A stretch of DNA of 64,000 nucleotides from Distichodus sexfasciatus (Eukaryota; Chordata; Actinopteri; Characiformes; Distichodontidae): NCBI GenBank assembly GCA_032718565.1, contig JAVGVS010000181.1:372001-436000 (forward strand). The letters are read 5' to 3'. Positions 1 through 11,562 of this stretch are shown here, one piece after another. Below the pieces are notes generated by a model. The model ran no database searches and was not told the DNA's origin. It worked only from the letters and a program-made list of their open reading frames with translations. Numbering within the stretch: the stretch's first letter is position 1; each line of letters begins with the position of its first letter. The position numbers and the translations under genes were made by a program.

Positions 1-639
1 TAGCGCCACCTAAAGTAAGCTAGCGAAACAAGCGAACTTATCTAACTTAACTCACAGGCCATGGTCATATATAAATAGTTACTGATAGTTAATTCGAGTT
101 ATTGCTTATTTCTGTCACTTTTAGAGGACCGTGAAAATGAGTTAATACTCCTATACCTTTCCAACTCTTCGGTCGCGAAGGCTTTAGTGGGCGCGTCTAA
201 TTCCGATGGGTGTCTTTGGCGCCTTTGGTATAGCGAGGCTTCATATCTCTGGCTCTGGTTTGATTGGTGAGATTTTATTGTTTGGCATATATAACGTGAT
301 ATTGATTCGTTGAAGATATTGTGCGGCGGTTGCTCTGGAGCAGATACCTTAAAAAGGGCAAACTGCAAATTCTGTATAAGCTGTGTGTATGCTGGGCACT
401 AGACAGACGAAGAAATGGCATTCAAAAATATGATTTCTAAATGCTATTTTGAAGAAGTGCAAATATAACTTTCCCAACTTACTACTAACTTATATATCCA
501 GTGATTAGTAAGATAATTCAATTATTTTTTAAAATAAATAACTGTAATACAATATTTCAAAAACTCCATGTGGCACTGGATCAATGTTCATATCTGTCAG
601 ACAGTTTAGATTAGATTAGAATAGAATAGGAACTTTAAT

Positions 640-1180
640 TGTCATTGTTAAAAACAATGAGACATGACTCAGCAGAATCTGCCCTGCAGCCCAGGAAATA
701 TACAAAGTACATAAACATAGACTCACAAACAAACAAACAACTGAACCTAATAATCAAAAAATGCAAGGATGCAAAGTAAAAACTAAATGGGTAAATACTG
801 TTTAAAATTAAGTATTTTGGTCTGGGGGCTCCAAACATTTCACTGCCTGTGAGTAAAAACTGTTCTTTAGTTTATGTGTGCGTGCTTGAACGTCCGATAT
901 CTTCTTCCAGAGGGCAGGGGAGTAAACTGTACAGTCTCTTGAGATATGACTGGCTTTCTTATGAAGTCGGTCAGCATATATCTTAGACATGGAAGGCAAT
1001 GATGCACCAACCACTCTCTCTGCTGTCCTCACCACATGCTGTAAGGTCTTCCTGTCCTCTGCTGTGCAGCAAGCAAACAACACAGTACAGCATTAGGATA
1101 GGAGACTTTCAATGGTAACCCGGTAGAAGAGGATCAGCAGGTGCTGGGAAAGGTGGACATGCTTTAGTTTTCTTAGAAGG
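640..1180 (-). mobile_element. LINE 3' end (L2/CR1-like), decayed
   Basis: On the minus strand a 91-codon open stretch at 808-1083 resembles the C-terminal tail of L2/CR1-type non-LTR reverse transcriptases: a run about conserved histidines and lysines, then a pattern of the type 'ALWKKISDVQARTHKLKNSF' that corresponds to the family's 'sLPSGRRYRslraRTnRlrnSFfp' tail. No reverse transcriptase core or endonuclease is present, so this is a 5'-truncated dead copy. The family assignment is from recall of the motif and not from a search. Confidence 0.55.
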
Positions 1181-1324
1181 TACAGTCTGTGCTTGGCTTT
1201 TCCCACCTGGAGGGCGATATGTGCTTACCAGGTGAGATCTGCTGTGATAGTTACCACCGGGTACTTGAAACAGTCCACCCCCTCTACCTCCTCTCCACTG
1301 ATGTAAAGCCCAGGGTGCTCAGCC

Positions 1325-1548
1325 CGTTTTGGGAGGGTGTTCGCCCCGTGATCGGTTGCAGGTTCGAATCCAGGGCCGGTAAAGTTACCACCAATGAACT
1401 CATGAGCAAGGTACCGTCCCCAAGCACTGCTCCCAGGCGCTTGTTAGCTGCTCACTGCTCCGTCTTGGATGAGTTAAATGCAGAGGTCACATTTCGTTGT
1501 GGTGCACTGTGTGCTGTGGTGTGGTCACAATGACAAATAATCGCTCAC
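1325..1548 (+). mobile_element. tRNA-derived SINE, copy 1
   Basis: The copy has a tRNA-like B-box region (GGTTCGAATCC) followed by a body containing 'gtaccgtccccaagcactgc', 'atgcagaggtcacatttcg' and the 3' end 'cacaatgacaaataatc'. The same body recurs at about 25,165-25,500, 37,500-37,622, 45,151-45,405, 50,845-51,063 and 59,688-59,915. That shared sequence defines it as one dispersed family. It is not a functional tRNA, since the 5' half is degenerate. Confidence 0.8.
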
Positions 1549-1744
1549 TTTATACAGTATTATTTCTTTGGTTTTGTTTGTACTGAGAGCTAAGTTATTA
1601 TGAGAACACCACTGTACTACATGTTCTATTTCCTCTGTATGCTGTCTCTTTGTTAAAAATCAGATTAGATTCTAAACCACAAACACACCTTTAACACGCT
1701 ACTTAATGTTAGCAAATAAAATATGAAATATGAAACTTAGAGTA

Positions 1745-2003
1745 CTTTAATTACCCCCAGAATCTTGACAACCATAGTCACCCCCTGAATGCACACCTTA
1801 AAAATGAACACTACTTGCTATTGTCCTTAATTACCCCTTAAAAAAAGAACCCCCTAAAATACCATCTTAAATTTGAGATTAAGGGATTTCACACTCATGC
1901 CTTAAATCTAATTTTAAGGGGAAATTAAGGGGTCTGTTTCACAAATTAAGTGCCACTTAATTCAAATTAAGGGGCTTGGTGTATTTTCAGGGGTTAATTA
2001 AAG
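1745..2003. mobile_element. Short inverted-repeat element (MITE), TA flanks
   Basis: The left end reads ctttaattacccccag and the right end is its imperfect inverted complement, flanked on both sides by TA. The interior is AT-rich with repeated 'ttaagggg' and 'aattaagggg' blocks and no reading frame. It looks like a nonautonomous DNA transposon of about 260 bp. The superfamily is not clear; TA flanks would fit Tc1/mariner. Confidence 0.6.
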
Positions 2004-2049
2004 TAGGTTTAAGCACATTTTAAGTACATTGTGTTTCGTAGTGAGATTA

Positions 2050-2170
2050 CGACCTTCCCTGCCGAGACACACACACATTGTCGTCTGGCCCAAACTAAAC
2101 AGTAAAAGCGGCACAAAGCAGTTCTCTCGCATCAGACCGTCGTGGCAGCTCGCAGGATTCAGAGGCAGCA
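2050..2170 (-). pseudogene. Relic of a UGT first exon (5' part)
   Basis: This stretch aligns to the start of UGT first exon B (about 8,029-8,160). Shared blocks on the plus strand are 'gaccttccctgccga', 'cacaaagcagttctctc', 'tcgtggcag' and 'cagaggcagcac'. The signal-peptide region (LLLF..LGQ) can still be read. The start codon position has changed from ATG to ACG (plus strand cgt instead of cat), and homology stops after the signal peptide, where unrelated repeat sequence begins. It is therefore a fragment of a former duplicate first exon and not a gene. It lies downstream of the shared UGT exons, so it could not use them in the present arrangement. Confidence 0.7.
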
Positions 2171-2647
2171 CATAATGAACACACACTGATTCCTTTTTCA
2201 GTGAAAATGAGTTTAATGTTCTTTATCATTCTATAGCATTTGTTGTTTTGTTACCGTCAAGACCTTGAGCCACAATGCAACAATATTGAGAAAATAACAT
2301 TGCGTCAAATGAGACAGACTATTCACCCACTTTTTCCACATTTACCTGTGAAATTTTGCATTATACCATAATGATTCTAAATAAAATACAAGATCTTAAT
2401 TTTTTGTTTCATTTTTTTTTATTTAAAACAAAGTAACAATGTACAAGACATTGATAAAATTGTATAACAGTGCCTAAACCATTTGATCACTCGTTGTAAA
2501 GGACCAAATATAATGTGATTTATTTTGTAATTTATTACTTTTAATTTATTGTTAATATTTGTGCGTGACAGAGAATTCTGCTCGCACGTAGTAATGTGTT
2601 TGTCCGTTGGGTGGCCCTGTGGTATGTATAAGGGGCGAAATCTTTAA

Positions 2648-3535
2648 ATGGTCACCTCAATCCTGCTGGCACTAAAATGGCTCAAAGGAAATAGTCTTTT
2701 TAACCCTGTGTTAGTCTCAGATAGCTATTCAGCACTCCAAAGCATCCAGTCTAGCAAATCATTCAGGAAAGATCTTCTTAATGAAATATATGTCTCATTG
2801 TATAAGCTAGAATTAATGGGAGTGGCACTTCATTTTCTGTGGGTAGCAGCCCATGTTGGTGTGGAAGGGAATGAGCAGGTGGACAAACTAGCTAAGCAAA
2901 CCTTACGACATAAAAACACTGACTTACAGATCCCAGTAAGTAAGGCTGAGTCAAAGGTCTACATTAAGAACTATTGTAAATCTGTCTGGCAGGAGTATTG
3001 GGATGGTAATGAAAAAGGGAGACATCTGTACAACATTCAAAAAGAAGTTGGCAAAGGAAGAATAGAGGGAAGGAACAGAAGAGATGAAACCATAATGACA
3101 CGGTTAAGAATAGGTCACACAGGTCTGAATTATTCACTGTAACTAATAGGCCGGCATCAAACGGGAGGTTGTGACTACTGTGGCCAGTTAGAAACGGTGG
3201 AACATATACTGCTACGCTGCAAACAGTATGAGGGGAAAAGGAACCAGCTCTTTCAAGCCTTGGAAACTGTGAAGCACAGTAATCATACTTTACCTGGGTT
3301 GTTGGGTAAAACATCTAGATATATATATCACTTCATTCTCAGCTTTTTAAAGGAAACTGGGCTAGCCCAGAGAATTTGAATTTCAGAAGGGTTTTTTTCC
3401 CCTCCCTTCAGTAATAAGGAAAGAGACTTTTCAATGTCCACCTGTTCCACACTCCAGTCCAGTCGGTGGCGGTAATGCACCTTCCAGTTGGTTGCTAGCC
3501 ACCATTAAAATTGAAAGAAGAAGAAGTAAATGGTG
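2648..3535 (+). mobile_element. LINE 3' part with RNase H domain (I/Nimb-like), broken
   Basis: The plus-strand frame 2,648-3,142 encodes the end of an RNase H domain (VSDSYSALQSI, then FLWVAAHVGVEGNEQVDKLA, the terminal H/N/D motif) and a tail that reads TRLRIGHTGLNYSL before a stop. After this stop it continues as 'GRHQTGGCDYCGQ' and 'VEHILLRC', the Cys/His-containing tail found in I-clade LINEs. A 3' untranslated part with 'ccagtcggtggcggtaatgc' and an 'aagaagaag' tail follows. An in-frame stop (3,140-3,142) and the lack of the reverse transcriptase show that this is a 5'-truncated, inactive copy. Confidence 0.75.
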
Positions 3536-4230
3536 ACCCACTGGTGTGAGGGAAATAACGCTTCTGTTTGGGCCTAAACCCCGTGGGTTTATTTTAACGG
3601 ATCCGCACAATCTTTATCTGTTTAACGACAGAAGAAGGGATTGTCTTATGGGAAATTGCATTCCTTGGTGTGCGCAGGGAGCTATGTGTTAAGTGTAAGT
3701 TTTTAATTGTAATATTTATCTGCTTAGCAAGGATGTTTATATCTGTGTGGAAATTGTAAATTTTGTGTGTATGTCTTGATAGTTTTCATGGTGCCGTAAA
3801 GTGAAATGGATGGAACGGACTGCAATGTGGTGTTGTGACGGATGAAATAAATGAGTTAAAGGCATCAATCGAGACTCTCATTGGAGTCCAAGGGCTGCTA
3901 CACTCGTATTATGTGACAAACACTAGAAACTTGTGGAATGTGTTTTTTAACAGCACTTATAGAAAACAGTACAGCATTCTAGTGCTTAAAGGCACAAGCA
4001 GCATGTTCCTCCCTTTTACACCTGCTCCCTGAGGTTGTTCACTGACCATATGTACAAAAAAAATGATAATTTTAAACCGAGAACCAATCTGAAGGTCTAA
4101 GACATTATTATTAAATCCTGATTCAAAATATATTTCTATGAGGTCCAGTTTTCAACTTAAAACCTACTCACTGCTCCTTTAAACACATGTAAAATGTTGA
4201 TCGTGTTTACACTGATTTGTACTACATTAT

Positions 4231-5819
4231 TCACTCTTTTTTGCTCTTTTTTGGGTTTCGTCTAAAACATTTGCGAAAGAGCCAGCAGCAGGTTTTCACA
4301 GAGATGAACGTGACCAACGCCACTATGGAGAGCAAAAAGAGAGCAACATCTAAGCAGTAGTACTGGTACCAGGTGAGGTTATGAGCCTCCACCCTCAGAT
4401 GCTTGGCTCCTTTATGTCGCATCACAAACTCTATCCAGTAGACGGCCTGGTCGAGTGGTTTCATTGGTTGATCGTGGTGGATTCTGGACAGTCTCATGAT
4501 GCTCTCTTTGTACCTGAAGACGAAATGAGTTGCAAGTTGGAAACATTACTATGTACTCCTTTTTTAGAGTTGATCTTTTTTATGGCATATAACCTTGAGA
4601 AAAGCAACTCAATTTTTGGATTATAATTATCACAATCACAACACTATTTCTGCGATGTAAAAAATGGTTAATATAATAGTCAGGAATGTGCAGACCTATA
4701 GTGGAAAGAATGCACCTCTTAAACCAACGGCATAACCTTTTATTATAGATCACAACATAAACTCACGATGGATTGTTGATAACTTCTGTGAGGGCGTCTT
4801 TCAGGTCTTTGACTTTCATTTTGTTGATGTCAAGCATGACAGCAGCTCCCTTGGTTTTCATATGGACCAGATTGTCTGGCTGATCAGCAAATAATGGCAG
4901 GCCAACCATTGGCACACCATGGTATATGGCCTCATATAGTCCATTAGTGCCACCATGGGTGATGAAGACCTTGGTTTTAGGATGTCCTATGAGAAACACC
5001 ATAAGTGAAATTCACAGAATACTGACCAAAGCAAAGCATGAGTGGAGCAATGAGCCACAAGGATCAGGATTGTAAAATGTTCCTCACCTAATAAGTCATT
5101 CTGGGGCATCCAGTCGTAGAGTTTTGTATTGGGAGCAAGAGTTTCTGGTTTCTGTCCTGCGTATCGCCACAAGACCTGGAAGTAGACAGAAATAAAATGG
5201 GCAAAACTTGACTGCTCTGCATCACTGTTACATTAAGAATCAATCTATGGGGCGGAAAAGCAGACTGTGATGCTGTTGGTGAAGTCAAGCTCATTTCTTG
5301 CACAGTTAATGCCCAATGTTTGTAAAGGCACCTTTTGTGGGATTTGTCCAAGTGCTGTAGCGATGGTGTTGGCTCTGTCTGCAGTAAGGTTATTAATCAT
5401 GGAGCCAAGAGAAAACACCACAATGCCATGATCTCCTGAGCTCTGAACAAATTCTTCCATTTCCTGCACAGCCAGAGAGCAAAAATATTCATTAGACACA
5501 AATATAAATAAATGAGAGTGTAATGGTCCTCAAAAGAACAAAAATGTTATTCATACCTTACCCTTACAACCTATAGATTTGACCAAATTACTCAACAATG
5601 CTTCAGGGATTATTGTTTAAAAAATTCTGGTTGTGCACTGCATTTCCAGAAGCCCACAATAAGAACGTACTTTAGGAAGAGGCTTGGCCGGCTTGCAGTG
5701 GAGTCCACCGACAAATTTGAAGTTGGGCAGCAATGGCCGAGGATACTCAAAGTCCCAATAAGTTCGGATCAGCCATATGTCAGCTTTTCCCATTGTCTCA
5801 CAGAGTGTTGTGGGTTTAC
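4231..5819 (-). CDS. UDP-glucuronosyltransferase, shared exons 2-6
   Basis: These exons encode the C-terminal, UDP-glucuronate-binding half of a UGT of the ER membrane, which conjugates small lipophilic compounds with a sugar. Coding exons are 5,671-5,819 (149 bp), 5,332-5,463 (132), 5,088-5,175 (88), 4,767-4,986 (220) and 4,231-4,513 (283, stop TGA). All have GT/AG borders and joining phases. The sequence contains VFSLGSM, then WMPQNDLLGHP, FITHGGTNG and PLFADQPDN, which make up the UGT signature. The last exon has a single membrane segment (about YCLDVALFLLSIVALVTFIS) and a cytosolic tail ending KSKKE, a dilysine-type ER retrieval signal. The sizes 149/132/88/220 are those of mammalian UGT2 genes; UGT1 lacks the 149 bp exon because its first exon includes it. 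Four first exons upstream can each splice to 5,819. Exact orthology (ugt2a-like or other) is not settled. Confidence 0.92.
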
Positions 5820-6005
5820 CTGAGAAAAACATTCGGAAGGACGGCATGATTCATTTCAATACTGATTTTCAGATGATTATAGACACTGGTTTTACTTAGT
5901 CTGAGTGTACTGGGATTAATTATTTCTGTGAATTAAGCCAAGCCAATAAAATAGTTCACATTTATAAACTAGGGAAATATTAAAAAATTAGTTTTGTGAC
6001 CTCAC

Positions 6006-6732
6006 CAATAATTTTGGTGTAAAACTTGTCATACGATAACATAATGTGTATTCTAAAAAAAGTGGTGTGAAGCATGTACAGTAAAACATTCTCTAAACGC
6101 TCCAAAAAGTTCATTTGATCAGTGAGGTGACCCTGCACGGCAGCCGCAGGGACGTAGGACATTGGAACTGGTAACTGTCCACACAGTCTCTCCAAACTAT
6201 ATGCAAAAGTAACGCGGAGAGACACCACCTGTGGCACACCGAGCACCTCGGACAACAAATCACTACAGGGCATCATCGGGTCATAAAAGAGCACGTCAAA
6301 GTGCAACTCTTTAAGTGAAGACACAAGTTTCTCGTTGAGCAGCAATCCGTCACACACTGACATCAGGTAACCCGAAAACAGAGACATCATATTCCAAAAT
6401 GAAGACAAGGAGTTAAAGCTTGATGCATTCTGATCCATCCAAGAACGGATGAAGCCCTGCCATATCTTTTGTGCATCTTGCATCTCCATGTCAATCTTAA
6501 ATACTATGTAGTTGAATTTCTCCTTCTGCTCATGTTTCACTGTCAGCGAAGCGGTGTGCACAAGAACAGTCACACTATGGTTCCTTGCCACAAGCTCATC
6601 CACGATCGTCCGCATGTTGTGCCAGTGACTGTATTCACCGGGAAGCACCAGTACGTTGCCACTGAGGGTTCTTTCGGAACCAAGCGTCAGCAAAAAAACT
6701 GCTAAAGGCAAAAAGTATGTCCACCTCATCAT
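6006..6732 (-). CDS. UGT alternative first exon A
   Basis: This is the first exon nearest to the shared exons. It encodes 242 residues plus one base: a signal peptide (FLPLAVFLLTLG), then the N-terminal aglycone-binding domain, including PGEYSHWHNM with the candidate catalytic His, LFYDPM with the candidate catalytic Asp, and LERLCGQLP..YVP. Translation starts at one of two adjacent Met codons (6,732 or 6,729). The donor is TG|GTGAGG, phase 1, matching the acceptor at 5,819. With exons 2-6 the product is 532 residues, normal for the family. It groups with first exon D (both have SHWHNM). The 'PMMP' after the Asp differs from the B/C type. There is no frame damage. Confidence 0.9.
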
Positions 6733-7379
6733 TCAGGTTTTGTTAAAAGCTCCACTACTTGCTGCCAGCACCACCAACAGCAACCTCCTGCCTGAACCCA
6801 GTGATTTAAGTCGTGCTGTAGTAGGACAAAGGATAAGGGGCGGGTGCACGCCCATCGAATTACATTTGCCCTAGTGGTACATAACTGGTCAATGAACTTG
6901 ACGACACAATTTTAACCGGGTTTTAAAAATTATACAGAAAATTCTGCTTATAAATGTAACATAAATGCAACAATTTCAACAAATAAGATAGAAAACAGAG
7001 CTTTTAAATTATTATAGAGTTGTAAATTATTATCAGATGCTTTTTTCTCTGACTGTGGAAAAGGTGAACACCAGATGATCTTTGAACTGTGACCGATTAG
7101 ATAGTCATTTTTAAAGTTTCAATCACTCATATTGAGTTTAGAACTATTAATATCAATATAATTATAAAAACCTGCTCACCATCCACCTTAAATCTTTTGT
7201 GTGGGAATAAGCTTCTGAGTAACGAATTTGCCTCATTAAGTTCATTCCTTCTATAATTCAGAGGTTAGAAAATCATATGATGAGGATGAGGAGAGCTAAA
7301 CCAAGACCCGTGAATGAGATCTGTGTTTCCCAAGCATTTCTTCCACATACAGTAGTAGGAAGTAGGATTTTTTATTTAC

Positions 7380-8112
7380 CCATGACTTCAGTAAACAGGG
7401 AATCCCACCATGTCATGCCCATCAGATTAAAGACGAAGTCTTGAAAAACATTAAACAGAAAGTTTTTCACTCTCTGAAAGAAATCCATCTGATCTGTGTA
7501 GCCAAAAGCTGTGCCAGGCACGTAGGAGGATGGTGTTGGCAGCTGTCCGCAGCGTCGCTCCATTGTGCTCCCAAAAGTAAACCTCATAGTGATAATAAAT
7601 GGCAAATTCAGCTTCAGCGCTAGCAACTCCCCACACATATACACAGGATCTACCAATACAACGTCAAACTGCTCCTTCCTCCACTTCTCCAGGAGATCTT
7701 CACGTGCAAACAGTTGGCGACACATCACATAGTTCTGGTTTATGAATGAATTGATCACCTCGCTCATCTTCAAAACTGCTTGGATTTTGTTAAGGTTTGG
7801 CAGGTCATACATCCAGAATTTCAGGATTTTCTGCAGTTGGTCCGTAATGTCCTGCTTGGTGTAGGGAGTCTGTATTATCTCCACATTGTAGCCCGGAGAT
7901 GGAGTCGTCTTTACAGATGGTGTCGCGCTGTGAGTAACGATGGTCACATTGTGGCCTCTTGCTATTAGCTCATCTATAACAGTTATAACATTCAGCCAGT
8001 GGCTAAATTCCGCTGGCCAGATCAGGACCTTCCCTGCCGACACACACGGTGGAGCCTGGCCCACACCAAGCAGTAAAAGTAGGCACAAAGCAGTTCTCTC
8101 ACACAAGTTCAT
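7380..8112 (-). CDS. UGT alternative first exon B
   Basis: It encodes 244 residues plus one base: signal peptide (ALCLLLLLGVGQ), AGKVLIWPAEFSHWLN with the candidate catalytic His, VVLVDPVYMCGELLA with the candidate Asp, and MERRCGQLPTPSSYVPG. I chose the Met at 8,112 because it directly precedes the signal peptide and matches exon C in position. The frame stays open 45 codons further upstream (to 8,247), but that part is not protein-like. Donor GG|GTAAAT, phase 1. Joined to exons 2-6 it gives 534 residues. It is closely similar to first exon C over its whole length (shared HSATPSVKTTPSPGYNVEII), so the two are recent tandem duplicates. Confidence 0.9.
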
Positions 8113-9874
8113 CGTGGCAGTTCCTCTAGCATTCAGACGGAACTTCAGAGGCAGCACTTGTTGAGGGGTTTTAAAAACTGTATTACGCAAGAGCCCAGTA
8201 TGCCCAAAAGAACACTTTGATCCTATTTTCAGTGGGAGAGGGGTCATGCCATGTTCACAAGGTAACTGTCAATCATTATCCGGTTTTGTTTGTCCTATCA
8301 TGTTACTTTTTACACACCAAAACCTTGATTTCTCAACCACAAATCAAGGCACTGGGTCAAATAAAACTAAAATTAACACTAGTCTCCACCTTTAAATCCT
8401 CAGGATTAGAGCAGTCTACCTGTGAACTCCGAACACACTTACAGAGGGCAATGGAGTTTGCTGAATTACAGTAAGATCAGACAGAAAACTGTCAGACACT
8501 TACCTAAAATAGTTTTTAAAATCAGAACGAGAAATCTTTACCTTACAAACATTTGCCCAATTAAGACTGAAGCAACTGAACATCAGCAAAACAGAAGCAC
8601 TGGCTGCATATTTGCTTTTTATACAAGCTGATAATACTATATTAAGACTTGTAAGACATGCTGTAGTTGAAGTACAGTAAAAAAAAACAATCCAAACGAC
8701 TCCCTTTTAAAATCGTATGTTTTGTACTGGCATAAATGTTGTTAATCAAAAGAAACCGATCAACCCAACAAGCTGGTTTTAGCTTGTCACCATCTTAACA
8801 TGGTCCAAGAAAACGCTGTGTGCTCGAACACTGAAACGTGAATCACTTGAACCTTTCATCTATGTTCAATCTTTCTCGATATATATCAGATATACACTTG
8901 CTTTATTTAGACGAGTTTGAGGAACTGTTCAAAAAGCAATTATTAAACCTCACGGTCAGTCCCACAAAGAATCGATTCCTCACTTCAAGGACACTGCGAA
9001 TCAAAGAGTCGACTCAACACAGTTATTTAGCTTCAAATCAGAGTCCGTTTCAGTCGATCGCTAATTTGTGTTTCACGCTTATTTCCACAAACTGAAACGT
9101 GTAACTAAACGATAACATGGTTCAATGAAGCGCCAAGTCGCCATTTACTTGCCTAAAGTGGTGAGGAAAACGGGTTTTTCGACAAAGTTGAACAAACTGA
9201 TCCAAATGACTGGTGAAAGATTCAATCTATTGAAACACCCGAAGCACCGCACTCGAGTTTTGCGTGTGATGTGATGCGTCTGAGGACATTTTCTGACTGG
9301 TCTGTGATTTTGGAGGCTTGAGTTGAATCAGGCAAGAAATTCACAAAAGGACAATGACTAAAATATTTGAAGACTTCCTTAAAGGCTTTTAGACTTCAGT
9401 GCAAAAGCATCAGAACAGCGAGTTAAGCGGGTCTAATGTTGGTGAGCGGAATTAGCCGTTATCATCGCCTTTTAATTAATTATTTCAGTTCACACGCATT
9501 TTAATTTTTCCCAATTAATCGATTATCAGAATAAATGTGTGTTTAACGTGCACAAGAACAAACCTCTCACTCATACAAACATCTAACTAATCCACCTTTG
9601 TATTGTTTAGTTTTTATTCAGTGGATATAGACCTGAAATTTCAGGTTCAGCAACCGAGGAAAAGCAGTCACTGTGGGAAAACGGTCGAGTTCATTGTACT
9701 TATGTGAAAAGCAGCTTATTATGTTGGAAGGAGTGTATAATAAGCTTTGCAAGGGTGACCATGTTTAATTGAGCAAAAAAAGGGTTCTGCTTTTTATGTT
9801 TGGGAAAATTAAGTTAATCTGTCCATAAATAACTTATGTGCAAAGATAAATGGAGGCCAGTGAATATCACTTAC

Positions 9875-10613
9875 CCATTAACTCAGTAAACAAGTAATCC
9901 CAGTTTCGGACTGTGACAAGCAAAGCCAGAAGATCTTGAGAAAAGAGAAACAAAAAGTTTTTTACTCTTTGAATGAAGTCCATGTTGTCTGTGTAGTCCA
10001 TGCCAACCCCGGGCACATAGGATGGTGGTGCTGGCAGCTGGCCACAGAGACGTTCCAGAACATTTCCAAAAGTGAACCTCAGACTGATGACAAATGGCAG
10101 GTTCAGCTTATGTGCCAGAAGTTCCCCACAGACATTCATGGGGTCGGTCAGAAGAATATCAAACTGCTCCTTCCTCCACTTCTCAAGTAAGTCTTCCCGT
10201 GCAAAGAGACTCCGGCAAAGGTCATGGTTTTGTTCTGTTGACAAATCAATGATCTCTTTGATCTTCATGGCAGCCTTGATAAAGTTTTCATTTGGCAAGT
10301 CATATGTCCAGTAATTCAGAAACTTTTCCATGGTGTCCAGGATGTCCTGTTTGGTATGACGCACCTGTATTATCTCCACGTTGTAGCCCGGAGACGGAGT
10401 TGTCTTTACGGATGGTGTCGCACTGTGAGTAACGACGGTCACATGGTGGCCTCTTGCTATTAGCTCGTCTATAATAACTAGGAGATTGAGCCAGTGGCTA
10501 AACTCTGCAGGCCAAACAAGGACTTTTCCTGCAGTCACATGCAGTGGAATCTGGCCCAGACAAAGCAAAAACAATAAGCCAACAGCAGCTCTCTCACTTG
10601 CAATCATCGTCAA
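9875..10613 (-). CDS. UGT alternative first exon C
   Basis: It encodes 246 residues plus one base: signal peptide (GLLFLLCLGQIPL), AGKVLVWPAEFSHWLN, ILLTDPMNVCGELLA and LERLCGQLPAPPSYVPG. The start Met is at 10,613. The donor is GG|GTAAGT in phase 1, so it can splice to the shared exon 2 at 5,819 to give 536 residues. It is a near copy of first exon B, with most differences in the region after SPGYNVEIIQ and around the end of the exon, which is the part that shapes the acceptor-substrate pocket in UGTs. The frame is intact, so it is probably used. Distance to exon 2 is about 4 kb. Confidence 0.9.
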
Positions 10614-11562
10614 AGTATGTCTGGTACAGACACTGAACCTACAGGCAAAGCTACTTGCTTAACCACAGTGTCCACACATCCCAGCTTACGCAATTCGTTG
10701 CAAAAGACGTTTAATACCCATCCGATTGTTGACTTTAGCACGATTTCCGCAAAGAATATCACGTGATCTAAATCTTGACCTTGTATGTGGTAGACATGTT
10801 ATAGATACGGAGACTGAGGTGGAGCTTTCTTACAAAGGTGCATAAAGCATTAAGGTGTATTCATTAACACTTTCATGGCCAGCCTTGAATCTGTTATGCA
10901 CGGGAAAGCCCTTCAAGACTAGTTGTACATAACTAAAAAAGTATAAGTTCTAAAAAATCAAATAAAACTCTTCACTCCAGCGATGATAAGCTCTGAAGCT
11001 GTATATTGTAACATCAATTTGAAACCAGCAGAATTCGACATAAACTTACCTCTCAAAATATAAGAACAGAAGTGTCAGCAAATATTTACAACAAAAACTT
11101 ACCAGCATTGTTTCTTTTATTAATTTGTAAGAGTGAAACTTATGTAAATGTGAATGTGTGCGTAATGGTGAAACTTGCCTATGCTTGAAATTGGAACTGC
11201 GTTTTAAACGTGATATAAATTTTCATATATTATCAGAATGGACCTGTGGACACCCCTGCTTTAGTCCAGGAAACTTAACATAGATGGAGGTTTAAACGGG
11301 AGAAACCAACATTTCTTATGTTTGTATGTTTTGTAGAATAAAAGTAGCGCAAGAAATCTAACGTTTGACAGCGTCCCCTCGTGTTCTGAATCGGAACTGC
11401 CTTTTTTTGCTTTCACCTATTTTAGATTCTCATGAGAAACTTGGAACTGTGGACATCCTTGCTGTTAGTTCACATAATTTATGAAGTCCAAAATGTATAA
11501 AGGTACAACTGAATAAGATCAACCTCGGATTTGTCATGCTGCGTGTTGTGATTGCGTCTTAC

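Noticed and set aside
2585..2650. Start of a further protein-coding gene upstream of the LINE fragment
   Set aside because: No signal peptide, exon border or motif; sequence fits the 5' truncation point of the LINE.
2648..3379. RNase H-like host gene
   Set aside because: In-frame stop, LINE-type zinc-binding tail and the aagaagaag 3' end show a dead retrotransposon.
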